Source of the DNA: Bacillota bacterium
GTDB lineage: Bacteria > Bacillota > Clostridia > Lachnospirales > Lachnospiraceae
Assembly (NCBI GenBank): GCA_023436065.1
Contig: JAEZKU010000057.1
Location: 1 to 16,207, forward strand
Length of the DNA stretch: 16,207 nt
Reading direction: 5' to 3'
The translations under genes and the position numbers were made by a program. Below, one piece after another: positions 1 to 6,836 of the stretch (positions are counted from its first letter, which is position 1; every line of letters starts with the position of its first letter). The notes below the pieces were generated by a model. The model was not told where the DNA came from. It did no database searches and saw nothing but the letters and a program-made list of their open reading frames with translations.

Positions 1-10
1 TTTCAATCTA

Positions 11-286
11 CTATGCGTTGATAACGTCCTTTAAAGCCTTACCAGCCTTAAACTTCGGTGCTTTAGAAGCAGCAATCTTGATAGTTTCCTTGGTTAAAGG
101 ATTTCTTCCAGTTCTTGCCGGTCTCTCGGATACCTCAAAAGTACCAAAACCAACTAATTGAACCTTCTCACCCTTAGTTAATTCCTCAGTAACTACGTCG
201 ATGAAAGCCTTTAATGCCTTCTCTGAATCCTTCTTTGAAAAATCTGTTTTTTCTGCAATCGCTGCAACTAATTCTGCTTTGTTCAT
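11..286 (-). CDS. hup: HU-family DNA-binding protein
   Basis: A 91-residue histone-like nucleoid protein, the usual HU length. HU dimers bind and bend DNA without strong sequence preference and compact the nucleoid. The start MNKAELVAAIAEKT and the core GFGTFEVSERPARTGRNP (residues 46-63) are diagnostic. The segment ends in the Arg-Asn-Pro of the beta-arm tip, where the proline intercalates into DNA. The lysine-rich C-terminal helix (KFKAGKALKDVINA) is also typical. The ATG at 286 is preceded by a very strong Shine-Dalgarno sequence (GAGGAGGA, about 7 nt upstream). The gene lies 48 bp downstream of mazG on the same strand and is probably cotranscribed with it. In many Clostridia HU sits between mazG and an S4-domain RNA-binding gene, which would lie beyond the left edge. 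Confidence 0.97.
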   Translation of the reverse strand: MNKAELVAAIAEKTDFSKKDSEKALKAFIDVVTEELTKGEKVQLVGFGTFEVSERPARTGRNPLTKETIKIAASKAPKFKAGKALKDVINA

Positions 287-334
287 GGATTTGCTCCTCC
301 TCTAAAGTGTTAATTACTTTTATTAATCTAACGA

Positions 335-1105
335 TTATTTTACTTCCCGCCATAAAACATCCAGTTCCGCGGGAGTTAGTTCGCATAGATTCTGTCCGCG
401 GCTCTCAGCCAGAGCAAAGACATCTACAAATCTATTTATAAACTTATTAGAGGCATTTGTCAAGGAATTTTCTGCATTTAATTGTAAAAAGCGCGACAAA
501 TTAATCATTGTAAATAAAACATCACCAAATTCCTCAGAAATATTGCTTTTATCCCCAATTTCAATGGATTCTTTGAGTTCTTCAAGCTCTTCATATACCT
601 TCTCCAGCACCTCTTCATAACCCCCAAAATCCATACCCGATTTGGAGGCTTTTTTCTGAATCTTCTCCGCCCTCAGAATGGATGGAAATGCCTTTGGAAT
701 CTCCAGAAGCTCTTCGGCAATATTCTTCTTACTCTTTTCCTTCTGCTTAATTTCATCCCAATTTCTGACGACATCCTCAGAATCCTCCACCTTCACATCA
801 CCAAATACATGGGGGTGCCGGCGTATCATCTTCTCTGCTTCAGAAGAAATAACATCTTCTATGTCGAATTCCCCCTGTTCTTTGGCAATCACACTATGAA
901 GCGCCACCTGAAGCAGGATATCTCCCAGCTCCTCGCATAGATTCTCACTGTCCTTTTGATCAATTGCTTCGAAGGTCTCATAGCATTCCTCTAACAGACA
1001 AGGCTTCAGGCTTTCGTGTGTCTGTTCCCTGTCCCAGGGACAGCCGTCCTTACTTCTCAACCTGGTGATAATATTCATGAATTCCTCAAAGGTATATCGT
1101 TCCAT
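335..1105 (-). CDS. mazG: Nucleoside triphosphate pyrophosphohydrolase MazG
   Basis: MazG hydrolyses NTPs and dNTPs to monophosphate plus pyrophosphate and is regarded as a cytosolic house-cleaning enzyme. With the start chosen here the protein has 256 residues, close to the well-known MazG length of about 260. It carries two tandem MazG domains. The first has GCPWD (21-25), EECYE (39-43) and EELGD (58-62), which form the EExxE...ExxD Mg-binding pattern. The second has YEELEELKE (171-179) and EEFGD (191-195). RRHPHVFGD (95-103) is also conserved. The frame extends upstream to a TTG at 1159, but the ATG at 1105 has AAGGAG six bases upstream and begins with the normal MERYTFEEFM. In Bacillus the homologue YabN has an extra N-terminal tetrapyrrole-methylase domain, which is absent here. 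The neighbours spoVT and hup fit the clostridial gene order. Confidence 0.93.
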   Translation of the reverse strand: MERYTFEEFMNIITRLRSKDGCPWDREQTHESLKPCLLEECYETFEAIDQKDSENLCEELGDILLQVALHSVIAKEQGEFDIEDVISSEAEKMIRRHPHVFGDVKVEDSEDVVRNWDEIKQKEKSKKNIAEELLEIPKAFPSILRAEKIQKKASKSGMDFGGYEEVLEKVYEELEELKESIEIGDKSNISEEFGDVLFTMINLSRFLQLNAENSLTNASNKFINRFVDVFALAESRGQNLCELTPAELDVLWREVK

Positions 1106-1111
1106 ACTTCT

Positions 1112-1117
1112 CTCCTT
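1112..1117 (-). promoter_or_regulatory. Ribosome binding site that decides the mazG start
   Basis: Reads AAGGAG on the minus strand, six bases before ATG at 1105. The alternative TTG at 1159 has only a GGGG run close by, so the shorter MazG is preferred. Confidence 0.75.
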
Positions 1118-1167
1118 ATCTCCTGTATCATAAATCATATATGCAACCGCATTCGACAAATCCCCTG

Positions 1168-1184
1168 ATACCGCCTCCCGGTAT
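1168..1184 (-). other. Small hairpin with GGAGG loop in the mazG leader
   Basis: On the minus strand ATACCG-GGAGG-CGGTAT forms a perfect 6-bp stem whose five-base loop is a consensus Shine-Dalgarno core. It lies just upstream of the alternative TTG start at 1159 and 63 bases upstream of the preferred ATG. It may be chance, or it may present a standby ribosome site. Confidence 0.4.
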
Positions 1185-1226
1185 TTTAAGTTTAATCTTA
1201 CCGGAAATTTATTCTAATATGCCCCT

Positions 1227-1255
1227 ATTATAGCAATAATCAATTCAGAAATCCA
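1227..1255 (-). promoter_or_regulatory. Candidate sigma-A promoter for mazG-hup
   Basis: On the minus strand TGGATT, a 17-bp spacer and TATAAT (1232-1227). The -10 is perfect and the -35 matches the consensus at only three of six bases. It lies between the large palindrome and mazG, so mazG-hup could be transcribed independently of spoVT. Confidence 0.45.
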
Positions 1256-1272
1256 CGAATACTTTAAATAGA

Positions 1273-1294
1273 GTATCCCATCATGCACTGTTTG
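1273..1294. repeat. Direct-repeat copy of part of the palindrome arm
   Basis: This 22-bp segment beginning GTATCCCATCATGCAC matches 1366-1387 (GTATCCCGTAATGCAC...) at 20 of 22 positions, 93 bp away. The similarity extends a little to the left with a one-base gap (AAATA preceding both). It looks like a second, partial copy of the left arm of the 1351-1504 element. Confidence 0.7.
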
Positions 1295-1350
1295 CCAGAT
1301 TACTTATCCGTCTTGTAAGGCAGGTTTAATCCAAGTCCTCTTCGGTATCA

Positions 1351-1504
1351 GGGTAAGAAATACAGGTATCCCGTAATGCACTGTTTGACGGACAGCCTGC
1401 CTATATTGTTTGATCAGAAGCGGACATATATGTCCGATTATGACAAACAATATTGGTAGGCTGTCCGGGATCCAGTGTGTGAGGGATACCTGTGTTTCTT
1501 ACCC
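1351..1504. repeat. 154-bp imperfect palindromic element between spoVT and mazG
   Basis: The ends are inverted repeats of 22 bp with one mismatch: GGGTAAGAAATACAGGTATCCC on the left, pairing with GGGATACCTGTGTTTCTTACCC on the right. Further in, GGACAGCCTGCC-TATTGTTT pairs with AAACAATATTGGTAGGCTGTCC. The centre is the perfect 16-bp palindrome CGGACATATATGTCCG (1421-1436). Two unpaired patches interrupt the stem. The element lies about 35 bp downstream of the spoVT stop and carries no open reading frame or U-tract. It could be a MITE-like element, or a structured 3' end protecting or terminating spoVT mRNA. No clear target-site duplication flanks it. Confidence 0.8.
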
Positions 1505-1538
1505 GTTCCTATATTAAGGGTTTTATAGTAATCCTGTC

Positions 1539-2087
1539 TTACTGTTCCATCTGTCGGCCTAAAAAAGCTGCTGCTGTGGCTGCCAGCTTAGTCTCAATAT
1601 CACCGAATTTTGTTTTTGCATCCTTCGTCAGAATAATCACCGAACCAATGGCATCGCCTTCGCTGATGATTGGAGTTACTGCTTCATAAAGGAATTCCGA
1701 ATCATCTTCATTCATGATTCTGATGTAATTCTTATCATCCTTAGCTGCAACAATCGTTTCACGTTCGCTGATCGCTTCTTCCAAATCATGACTGATACTT
1801 TTCGTGATCAGATCCTTCTTTGTCGGTCCTGCAACAGCGATAAATTGATCTTTATCAGTAATTGCCACAATATGTCCCGTCGTCTGCGCCAGAGAATCGG
1901 CATACTGCTTTGCAAACTGTCCAAGCTCACCAATCGGAGAATACTTCTTTAAGATGATTTCTCCTTCCCGATCTGTAAAAATCTCCAAAGGATCTCCTTC
2001 TCTGATACGCAAGGTACGTCTGATTTCTTTTGGGACTACAACTCGTCCGAGGTCATCTATTCTTCTTACAATACCCGTAGCTTTCAT
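1539..2087 (-). CDS. spoVT: Stage V sporulation transcriptional regulator SpoVT
   Basis: An AbrB-superfamily transcription factor of 182 residues, close to the 178 of Bacillus subtilis SpoVT. In B. subtilis SpoVT is made in the forespore and tunes the sigma-G regulon. The N-terminal swapped-hairpin DNA-binding domain (1-50) has the typical MKATGIVRRIDDLGRVVVPK start followed by EIRRTLRIREGDPLEI. The remainder (about 56-180) is the GAF-like domain, with segments such as IVAITDKDQFIAVAG and AVTPIISEGDAIGSVII. That domain distinguishes SpoVT from AbrB, which ends after about 95 residues. The ATG at 2087 has GGAGG ten bases upstream. The gene is followed by the large palindrome and then mazG. Confidence 0.95.
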   Translation of the reverse strand: MKATGIVRRIDDLGRVVVPKEIRRTLRIREGDPLEIFTDREGEIILKKYSPIGELGQFAKQYADSLAQTTGHIVAITDKDQFIAVAGPTKKDLITKSISHDLEEAISERETIVAAKDDKNYIRIMNEDDSEFLYEAVTPIISEGDAIGSVIILTKDAKTKFGDIETKLAATAAAFLGRQMEQ

Positions 2088-2154
2088 ATATGATCTTCCT
2101 CCGTTTTACATGAATTTAGATTAGATTGTGACATTTATCTGTTACTATTGTTTG

Positions 2155-2184
2155 TAAAATGGGAAAGTTTATACATTTAATTCA
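2155..2184 (-). promoter_or_regulatory. Candidate sigma-G-like promoter for spoVT
   Basis: On the minus strand TGAATT (2184-2179), 17 bp, then CATTTTA (2161-2155). The sigma-G pattern known from Bacillus is about TGAATA-N17/18-CATACTA, so six bases differ little, and spoVT belongs to the sigma-G regulon there. A competing sigma-A reading is TTGACA at 2224-2219, 18 bp, CAAAAT. The region is very AT-rich, so the call is tentative. Confidence 0.35.
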
Positions 2185-2243
2185 GATATTATTTATTTTG
2201 ACTATTTATTGATTATCTTGTCAATTCAGAATAGATTTTCGTT

Positions 2244-3473
2244 CTATGCGTTAAACATGATCTTTTCACTGTTAAAGGCTTTTGTGATCAGAGAAGTAAT
2301 GATGGCAGCCACCGCCAGAATAGAAAGGGTGGTGATACCGAACTGGGTAACACTCAGCTCTCCCATAAGAAGATTCTGAATACTGACTGCACTGTTATAT
2401 ACCGGGATCAGGAAATTCGTAAGCTTGCTTTCCCCGCCGCCTGCATATGTCATGACACTGCCGAACATAACCGCGATATAAGCCGGCATCACATAAGTAT
2501 TGGCTTCCTTAGCGGTTCTTGCCATCACAGCAATTGCCGCTACGATCGCAACATACAGATAGACAGTAGCAATCATAATGACAAGAAGCATAATAATCTC
2601 CAGGGGCGACAGCTTTAGACCAAAACCGGATAACGCCCCCTCAGAAATGCCATTCATCAGCAGCGGCATAGAAGTAACGATCGATATTGCATATACTGAT
2701 GCCGATATACTGGATAAGATGGCCAGAGAGATCAGTTTTCCAAAGACGATCTCTCCTCTCTTAATAGGAGAAACCAGCATGCTGGATAGTGTTCCTCTCT
2801 CTTTCTCACCCGTAATCGCATCCACACCAAGCTGCATTGCACCGGCAAAAAGCATGATGTTGATCAGGAAAGGGACAAGCATTCCCATTAGTTTTCCGTC
2901 CTGCTTCTTCTCATTTATGATAACAGATTCATTCGGGTTCTTATCAATATAAAATACCTGAAGCTGTTCCATGTTATTTATGCGCTTCGCTACCAGATTC
3001 TGCTGATAGGTATAAAGAATGCTATTCACAAAGCTGTTCCTGGCTGCTTCTGAATAATCCTCAGCGGTATTGTAATAGGTTCTTATCTCGGGAATTGGGT
3101 CACCCTCCTTCTGGTATGCTGCAATTGTTTCTGAGAATTTATCATCAAAAACAACCAAAAGGTCAACCGTACCATCGAGAATTCCCTGTTTCACACCGGA
3201 ATTGTCCTCAGTTCCGACCAAATAGCTGATATTAGCCTCAAAGCCTGTTGTTGCATCAAGAAATGCCACAAAATCCTCCGGTGCATTCTGAATGCTGATA
3301 CTTGGAATATGCTCTTCGATATCGCTAAGCATATTGTTCAGCATAGTTCCCATCAGTGAGTAGAGACCGATAATCATAACTGCCGGTAGGATAAAAAGAC
3401 TAAGTACAATTTTCTTGTCATGAAATACTCTGGATAATTCTTTTCTTATTATGTTTTTTGTTCCGTTCATCAT
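2244..3473 (-). CDS. natB: ABC-2 type exporter permease, NatB-like
   Basis: A 409-residue membrane protein of the ABC-2 permease class, similar in layout to the sodium-export permease NatB. One N-terminal membrane segment (about 22-44) is followed by a large extracytoplasmic domain (about 45-195). Then come five membrane segments, at roughly 196-217, 245-268, 290-316, 328-346 and 376-397. GEKERGTLSSMLVSP (222-236) is the conserved cytoplasmic motif after the second membrane segment in this family. The ATG at 3473 follows the stop of the ATPase gene by two bases and has GGAGG seven bases upstream, so the pair is translationally coupled. Sodium as substrate is inferred from family resemblance only; a peptide or drug is possible. 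Confidence 0.85.
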   Translation of the reverse strand: MMNGTKNIIRKELSRVFHDKKIVLSLFILPAVMIIGLYSLMGTMLNNMLSDIEEHIPSISIQNAPEDFVAFLDATTGFEANISYLVGTEDNSGVKQGILDGTVDLLVVFDDKFSETIAAYQKEGDPIPEIRTYYNTAEDYSEAARNSFVNSILYTYQQNLVAKRINNMEQLQVFYIDKNPNESVIINEKKQDGKLMGMLVPFLINIMLFAGAMQLGVDAITGEKERGTLSSMLVSPIKRGEIVFGKLISLAILSSISASVYAISIVTSMPLLMNGISEGALSGFGLKLSPLEIIMLLVIMIATVYLYVAIVAAIAVMARTAKEANTYVMPAYIAVMFGSVMTYAGGGESKLTNFLIPVYNSAVSIQNLLMGELSVTQFGITTLSILAVAAIITSLITKAFNSEKIMFNA

Positions 3474-3475
3474 AA

Positions 3476-4252
3476 TTATGCCTCCTCCCTCTGGTATTTC
3501 TTGTACAAATCGAAGAACGCATCTTCCAGATCCTCTGAACCTGTCTGGTTAAGAATTTCATCCAGAGTTCCTTCGATTACCTTGACACCGCCTATGATGA
3601 TCCCGATTCTGTCACAGAGTTTTTCTGCTTCCGACATGATATGGGTTGAAATGATGACTGTCTTACCTTCATCTCTTAAATTCTTTAAATAATCAGTAAC
3701 ACTTCTTGCCGTGATGATATCCAGACCGTTGGTAGGCTCGTCAAATATAACCACCTTCGGATCATGTACCAGACTGACAGCAATCGATGCCTTCTGTTTC
3801 ATACCGGTGGACAATTCTTCAATCTTCTTGTCCTGAAAATCCTTAATTTCAAAATAATCAAACAGCTTCTCCCTACGCTTGGCAATAGTTTCTTCCCTTT
3901 CTCCGTGAAGCCTTCCAAAGAAATCGAACATATACCTTGGTGAGAACTGAGGGTCCAGCTTAATTTCATTTGTTAAAAAGCTGATGCTCTTTCTGACCTT
4001 CTCCGATTCCTTTACAGTATCATAACCGCAGACAGTAACCGAACCGGCAGTCGGCTTCAGTAATGTTGCCACCGTACGCAGTGCAGTGGTCTTTCCTGCG
4101 CCGTTCGGTCCCAGTAAACCATAGATTTCCCCTGGCCTTGCTTCCAATGACAGCTTATCCAGGGCTTTTTTCATATTCTTTTTGGTCCGTTGCTCCTGCA
4201 TTTGCTTTTTTGAGAGCTTATAGACCTTTGTCAGATCTTTTACTATAATCAT
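3476..4252 (-). CDS. natA: ABC transporter ATP-binding protein, NatA-like
   Basis: The 258-residue ATPase partner of the downstream permease. Walker A GPNGAGKT is at 48-55, the signature LSTGM at 147-151, Walker B VVIFDEP at 167-173, the D-loop NGLD at 175-178 and the switch histidine at STH (H204). At the Q-loop position the sequence is FLTNE, so the usual glutamine is asparagine (N95). An unusual lysine-rich insert (about 14-30) separates the first beta strand from the rest, as in several NatA proteins. The start ATG at 4252 has only GGGAG three bases upstream, a short spacing. The gene has its own promoter and forms a two-gene operon with the permease. It acts at the inner face of the membrane, energising export. 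Confidence 0.88.
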   Translation of the reverse strand: MIIVKDLTKVYKLSKKQMQEQRTKKNMKKALDKLSLEARPGEIYGLLGPNGAGKTTALRTVATLLKPTAGSVTVCGYDTVKESEKVRKSISFLTNEIKLDPQFSPRYMFDFFGRLHGEREETIAKRREKLFDYFEIKDFQDKKIEELSTGMKQKASIAVSLVHDPKVVIFDEPTNGLDIITARSVTDYLKNLRDEGKTVIISTHIMSEAEKLCDRIGIIIGGVKVIEGTLDEILNQTGSEDLEDAFFDLYKKYQREEA

Positions 4253-4315
4253 TTTCTCCCTAACCTTTCTTACCCCAGCATAATTAGAAATAATCCTATT
4301 ATTTCCATGTGCCCT

Positions 4316-4344
4316 ATTATATCTGACTTTACTAAATTTTGAAA
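4316..4344 (-). promoter_or_regulatory. Candidate sigma-A promoter for the natA-natB operon
   Basis: On the minus strand TATAAT (4321-4316) with an AT-rich region upstream. The hexamer 17 bp upstream is TTTCAA, a weak -35. It lies just downstream of the probable dtd terminator and 64 bp from the natA start, where a promoter is expected. Confidence 0.5.
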
Positions 4345-4354
4345 TAGGGATAGA

Positions 4355-4440
4355 TTAAAAATAAATTAAAATAGAAACAGCCGACAACCCAGCCCGGCTT
4401 GGTACCTATCGATACTCAAACACACACTGAACCATCGGCT
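4355..4440 (-). terminator. Probable transcription terminator after dtd
   Basis: As minus-strand RNA, AGCCGAUGGUUCAG (4440-4427) can pair with CUGGGUUGUCGGCU (4392-4379), using Watson-Crick pairs plus five consecutive G-U wobbles. A second small hairpin (UUGaGUA/UACCAA) sits in the loop. The run GUUUCUAUUUUAAUUUAUUUUU follows. The loop is longer than usual, so efficiency is uncertain. The pairing works only in RNA from the minus strand, which supports a role for the deoB-dtd operon. Confidence 0.5.
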
Positions 4441-4462
4441 CTGTCTTAATCTGTATTCATAA

Positions 4463-4909
4463 CTAAAACAATGTCTCATCAAGCACCAGTGTAAAAGGAC
4501 CATCATTGATCAGAGAGACCTTCATATCTTCTCCGAAGGCTCCTCCTTCCACCTTACCCAGCTTGCTTCGGACACTCTCAAGGAAATATTCATACAGCTC
4601 CCTGGCCAGAATCGGGTTACCTGCCCCGATAAAATCCGGGCGGTTTCCTCTCCGACAGTTAGCATAAAGGGTGAACTGGGACACGACAAGTATCTCCCCT
4701 TCCACATCCTTTAGAGAAAGGTTCGTCTTACCGTTCTGATCCTGAAAGATACGAAGCTTTAGTATCTTATCGATGTATTTGTCGGCAATCTCTTTGGTAT
4801 CCTCCATGCCGACACCCAGTAAAATCAAAAAGCCCTTTCCGATGGATCCAACCACCTGCCCCTCTACGGATACGGATGCTTCTGATACTCTTTGAATGAC
4901 AACCCTCAT
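4463..4909 (-). CDS. dtd: D-aminoacyl-tRNA deacylase
   Basis: A 148-residue Dtd enzyme of the usual length. It removes D-amino acids (and glycine mischarged on tRNA-Ala) from tRNA and so protects translation. It starts MRVVIQRV, the family signature. It carries SQFTLYA (77-83) and the NDGPFT segment (135-140), whose Gly-cisPro dipeptide enters the active site of the partner subunit in the homodimer. The ATG at 4909 lies six bases past the stop of the glycosylase gene, with AAAGGA inside that gene's end. It is thus the last gene of the deoB operon. In many Firmicutes dtd follows the (p)ppGpp synthetase gene, so this location is less usual. Confidence 0.97.
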   Translation of the reverse strand: MRVVIQRVSEASVSVEGQVVGSIGKGFLILLGVGMEDTKEIADKYIDKILKLRIFQDQNGKTNLSLKDVEGEILVVSQFTLYANCRRGNRPDFIGAGNPILARELYEYFLESVRSKLGKVEGGAFGEDMKVSLINDGPFTLVLDETLF

Positions 4910-4915
4910 GATGTC

Positions 4916-5419
4916 TTAATTCCTTTCGTTACTTAAGTATATCTTTAACATGCTCCACTCCTCCAGAAGTCGTTCAAGGGAATAAGCAGCATTGGCCGGA
5001 CTCGTAGAAGGCAGCTTTATAATCTCCATACCTGTCACAGGATAGATGTATTTCATATAAAGCTGATAGGAAGTGTTTCCGTTGGCAAAGATACGCTCTA
5101 CCTTTGAATGTTTCAGAACCAGTTCCAAATCATTCGGAACAACATTTCTGATGCTTGAATCAGAAGAACCTGTTATCTCACAACTCTGAATCACATCCCA
5201 GACCGCTATTTTGCACCGTAGCAGCAGATCCTGTTTCTCTTCGATCGTGGCAGGAACAGGCTCCTCGTAGATCGCGCTGATGACCCTCCAGAAGCGGTTC
5301 TGCGGATGATGGTAAAAGAACCTTCCTTCCCTTGACTTAACAGAAGGGAAGGAGCCTAAAACCAACACTCTGGACTCCTCATCATATAGCGGGGGAATCG
5401 GATGACTGACACGCTCCAT
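4916..5419 (-). CDS. DNA-deoxyinosine glycosylase (hypoxanthine-DNA glycosylase)
   Basis: A 167-residue member of the uracil-DNA glycosylase superfamily, best matching the family 6 hypoxanthine-DNA glycosylases. Those enzymes remove hypoxanthine produced by adenine deamination in DNA. Motif 1 is LGSFPS (21-26), followed by the typical YHHPQNRFW (36-44). The central AVWDVI is at 72-77, and motif 2 is LPSTSPANA (136-144). The HPQNRFW block separates it from classical Mug/TDG proteins, though a mismatch-specific Mug-like activity cannot be excluded from sequence alone. Its ATG overlaps the deoB stop by one base (TAATG) and an AAGGAG lies 11 bases upstream inside deoB, so translation is coupled. 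It sits between a purine-deoxyriboside salvage gene and dtd. Confidence 0.88.
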   Translation of the reverse strand: MERVSHPIPPLYDEESRVLVLGSFPSVKSREGRFFYHHPQNRFWRVISAIYEEPVPATIEEKQDLLLRCKIAVWDVIQSCEITGSSDSSIRNVVPNDLELVLKHSKVERIFANGNTSYQLYMKYIYPVTGMEIIKLPSTSPANAAYSLERLLEEWSMLKIYLSNERN

Positions 5420-6594
5420 TAATCCATAATCTCCTTCAGGAAGGAGGTTCCAGCAGTCTTCTGAGGCACATTATAGTACTCCAGAATGGTAGCTGCAATA
5501 TCTGAGAAACTTGAACGTGTACCCAGATTCAATCCTTTTTTAACTCTGTTACCGTATACAACTAACGGGATATACTCCCTGGAATGGTCTGTAGAAGGTG
5601 TCGAAGGATCACAGCCGTGATCCGCCGTGATCATCAGAATGTCCTCGTCACGAAGTCCGGCAAGTATTCTGGGCAGTTGTTCATCGAAATAGGTCAGTGC
5701 CTTCGCATATCCGTCCACATCATTGCGGTGTCCGTACACCATATCAAAGTCTACCAGGTTAACAAAGCATAAACCATGGAAATCCTTATTGGTACGTTCG
5801 ATCAACATCTCAATGCCTTCCGCATTATCATGGGTTCGAACTGTATCCGTAACTCCTTTTCCGGCAAAGATATCATAAATCTTACCTACAGCCAAGGTGT
5901 CCAGCCCTGTTTCCTTCATCTGATCCAGCATCGTGAGGGCCGGCTCCAGAGAAAAATCATGACGGTTCGAGGTTCTTTTATAATCCGGATAGGTTCCTAC
6001 AAAGGGCCTTGCTATGACACGTCCCACTCCATGCTCTCCGGCCAGAATTTCTCTGGCGATGCTGCAATAACGATATAACTCCTCAACCGGTACAATTTCC
6101 TCATGTGCTGCGATCTGGAATACACTGTCCGCAGAAGTATATACGATCAAAGCCCCGGTCTCTACATGCTCCTTCCCATAGTCCCGGATAACATCCGTGC
6201 CTGAATAGGGAAGATTGCAGATCGCTTTGCGTCCGGTTCTTTCTTCGAATTGCTTTATAATCTCCGGCGGAAAACCGTTCGGATACGTAGGAAACGGGTT
6301 CTCCGAAATTTGACCTGCTATTTCCCAATGGCCTGTCGTAGTGTCTTTTCCTTTTGACTTTTCTGCCAGCCTGCAAACGGTGCCGTCAAAGTCCTTAATT
6401 CCTCCCATCTCCGGGAATTTTTCCTTCACACCATCAATATGGAATAATCCAAGCTTTTTCATATTAGGCATCTTAAAGTACTCACTGGTAGATGCCGCAT
6501 ACAGGGTATGGCTGCCAACATCTCCGTAACGGTCTGCATCCGGCAACTCGCCAACGCCCACACTGTCCAAAACAACTAAAAATACTCTCTTCAT
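5419..6594 (-). CDS. deoB: Phosphopentomutase
   Basis: A 391-residue phosphopentomutase that interconverts (deoxy)ribose 1-phosphate and 5-phosphate, linking nucleoside phosphorolysis to central metabolism. It belongs to the alkaline-phosphatase superfamily. By comparison with the Bacillus cereus enzyme, the metal ligands are D10, D284, H289, D325, H326 and H337, in VLDSVG, VDFDMVYGHR and ADHGCDPSTPSTDHSRE. The phosphorylated threonine is T85, in KGKDTTTGHWE. All are present. The ATG at 6594 has GGAGG eight to nine bases upstream. It is the first gene of an operon with the deoxyinosine glycosylase and dtd. No purine nucleoside phosphorylase gene lies next to it in this window. Confidence 0.98.
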   Translation of the reverse strand: MKRVFLVVLDSVGVGELPDADRYGDVGSHTLYAASTSEYFKMPNMKKLGLFHIDGVKEKFPEMGGIKDFDGTVCRLAEKSKGKDTTTGHWEIAGQISENPFPTYPNGFPPEIIKQFEERTGRKAICNLPYSGTDVIRDYGKEHVETGALIVYTSADSVFQIAAHEEIVPVEELYRYCSIAREILAGEHGVGRVIARPFVGTYPDYKRTSNRHDFSLEPALTMLDQMKETGLDTLAVGKIYDIFAGKGVTDTVRTHDNAEGIEMLIERTNKDFHGLCFVNLVDFDMVYGHRNDVDGYAKALTYFDEQLPRILAGLRDEDILMITADHGCDPSTPSTDHSREYIPLVVYGNRVKKGLNLGTRSSFSDIAATILEYYNVPQKTAGTSFLKEIMD

Positions 6595-6694
6595 GCTGTT
6601 GCCTCCATTTCAATTCAATAATAATATTCTCTCTTTTACTTAAATATAATCTATTAACCTGTTTCATATACTCATAATGGGATTTTATGACTCT

Positions 6695-6723
6695 ATTATA
6701 GTCAGTTTTTTGACAACTGTCCA
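6695..6723 (-). promoter_or_regulatory. Sigma-A promoter for the deoB operon
   Basis: On the minus strand TGGACA (6723-6718), a 17-bp spacer and TATAAT (6700-6695): five of six and six of six consensus matches. The predicted leader is about 95 nt. The spacer holds an inverted repeat CAGTT-N7-AACTG (6703-6719), a possible operator. Confidence 0.75.
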
Positions 6724-6776
6724 ACCCTTTTGTCTGTTTTCTCTTGAAATGTAAGAAAAAAGTAAAAATCAGGTTA

Positions 6777-6805
6777 TTGTTATCCTATATATTGTGTGCT
6801 ATAAT
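6777..6805 (+). promoter_or_regulatory. Sigma-A promoter for the PAP2-family gene
   Basis: TTGTTA, a 17-bp spacer and TATAAT. The predicted start near 6812 gives a leader of about 25 nt, just enough for the ribosome binding site. This rules out the longer reading frame beginning at 6744. Confidence 0.75.
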
Positions 6806-6822
6806 TAGCAAGATTCAAAGGA

Positions 6823-6829
6823 AAGGGAG
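6823..6829 (+). promoter_or_regulatory. Ribosome binding site that decides the PAP2 start
   Basis: AAGGGAG, seven bases before ATG at 6837. Confidence 0.75.
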
Positions 6830-6836
6830 TGCTGAA

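Noticed and set aside
1492..1689. Plus-strand frame across the spoVT 3' end
   Set aside because: It is antisense to spoVT and overlaps the palindrome; no ribosome site precedes it.
335..2087. Toxin-antitoxin pair (AbrB/MazE-like protein next to mazG)
   Set aside because: The AbrB-type protein has the full GAF domain of SpoVT, and MazG is a pyrophosphohydrolase, not the MazF toxin.
6101..6376. Minus-strand frame inside deoB
   Set aside because: It is an alternative frame of the well-conserved deoB coding sequence.
6744..6836. Longer N-terminus for the PAP2 protein
   Set aside because: The extra 31 codons lie across and upstream of a strong promoter and lack a ribosome site.
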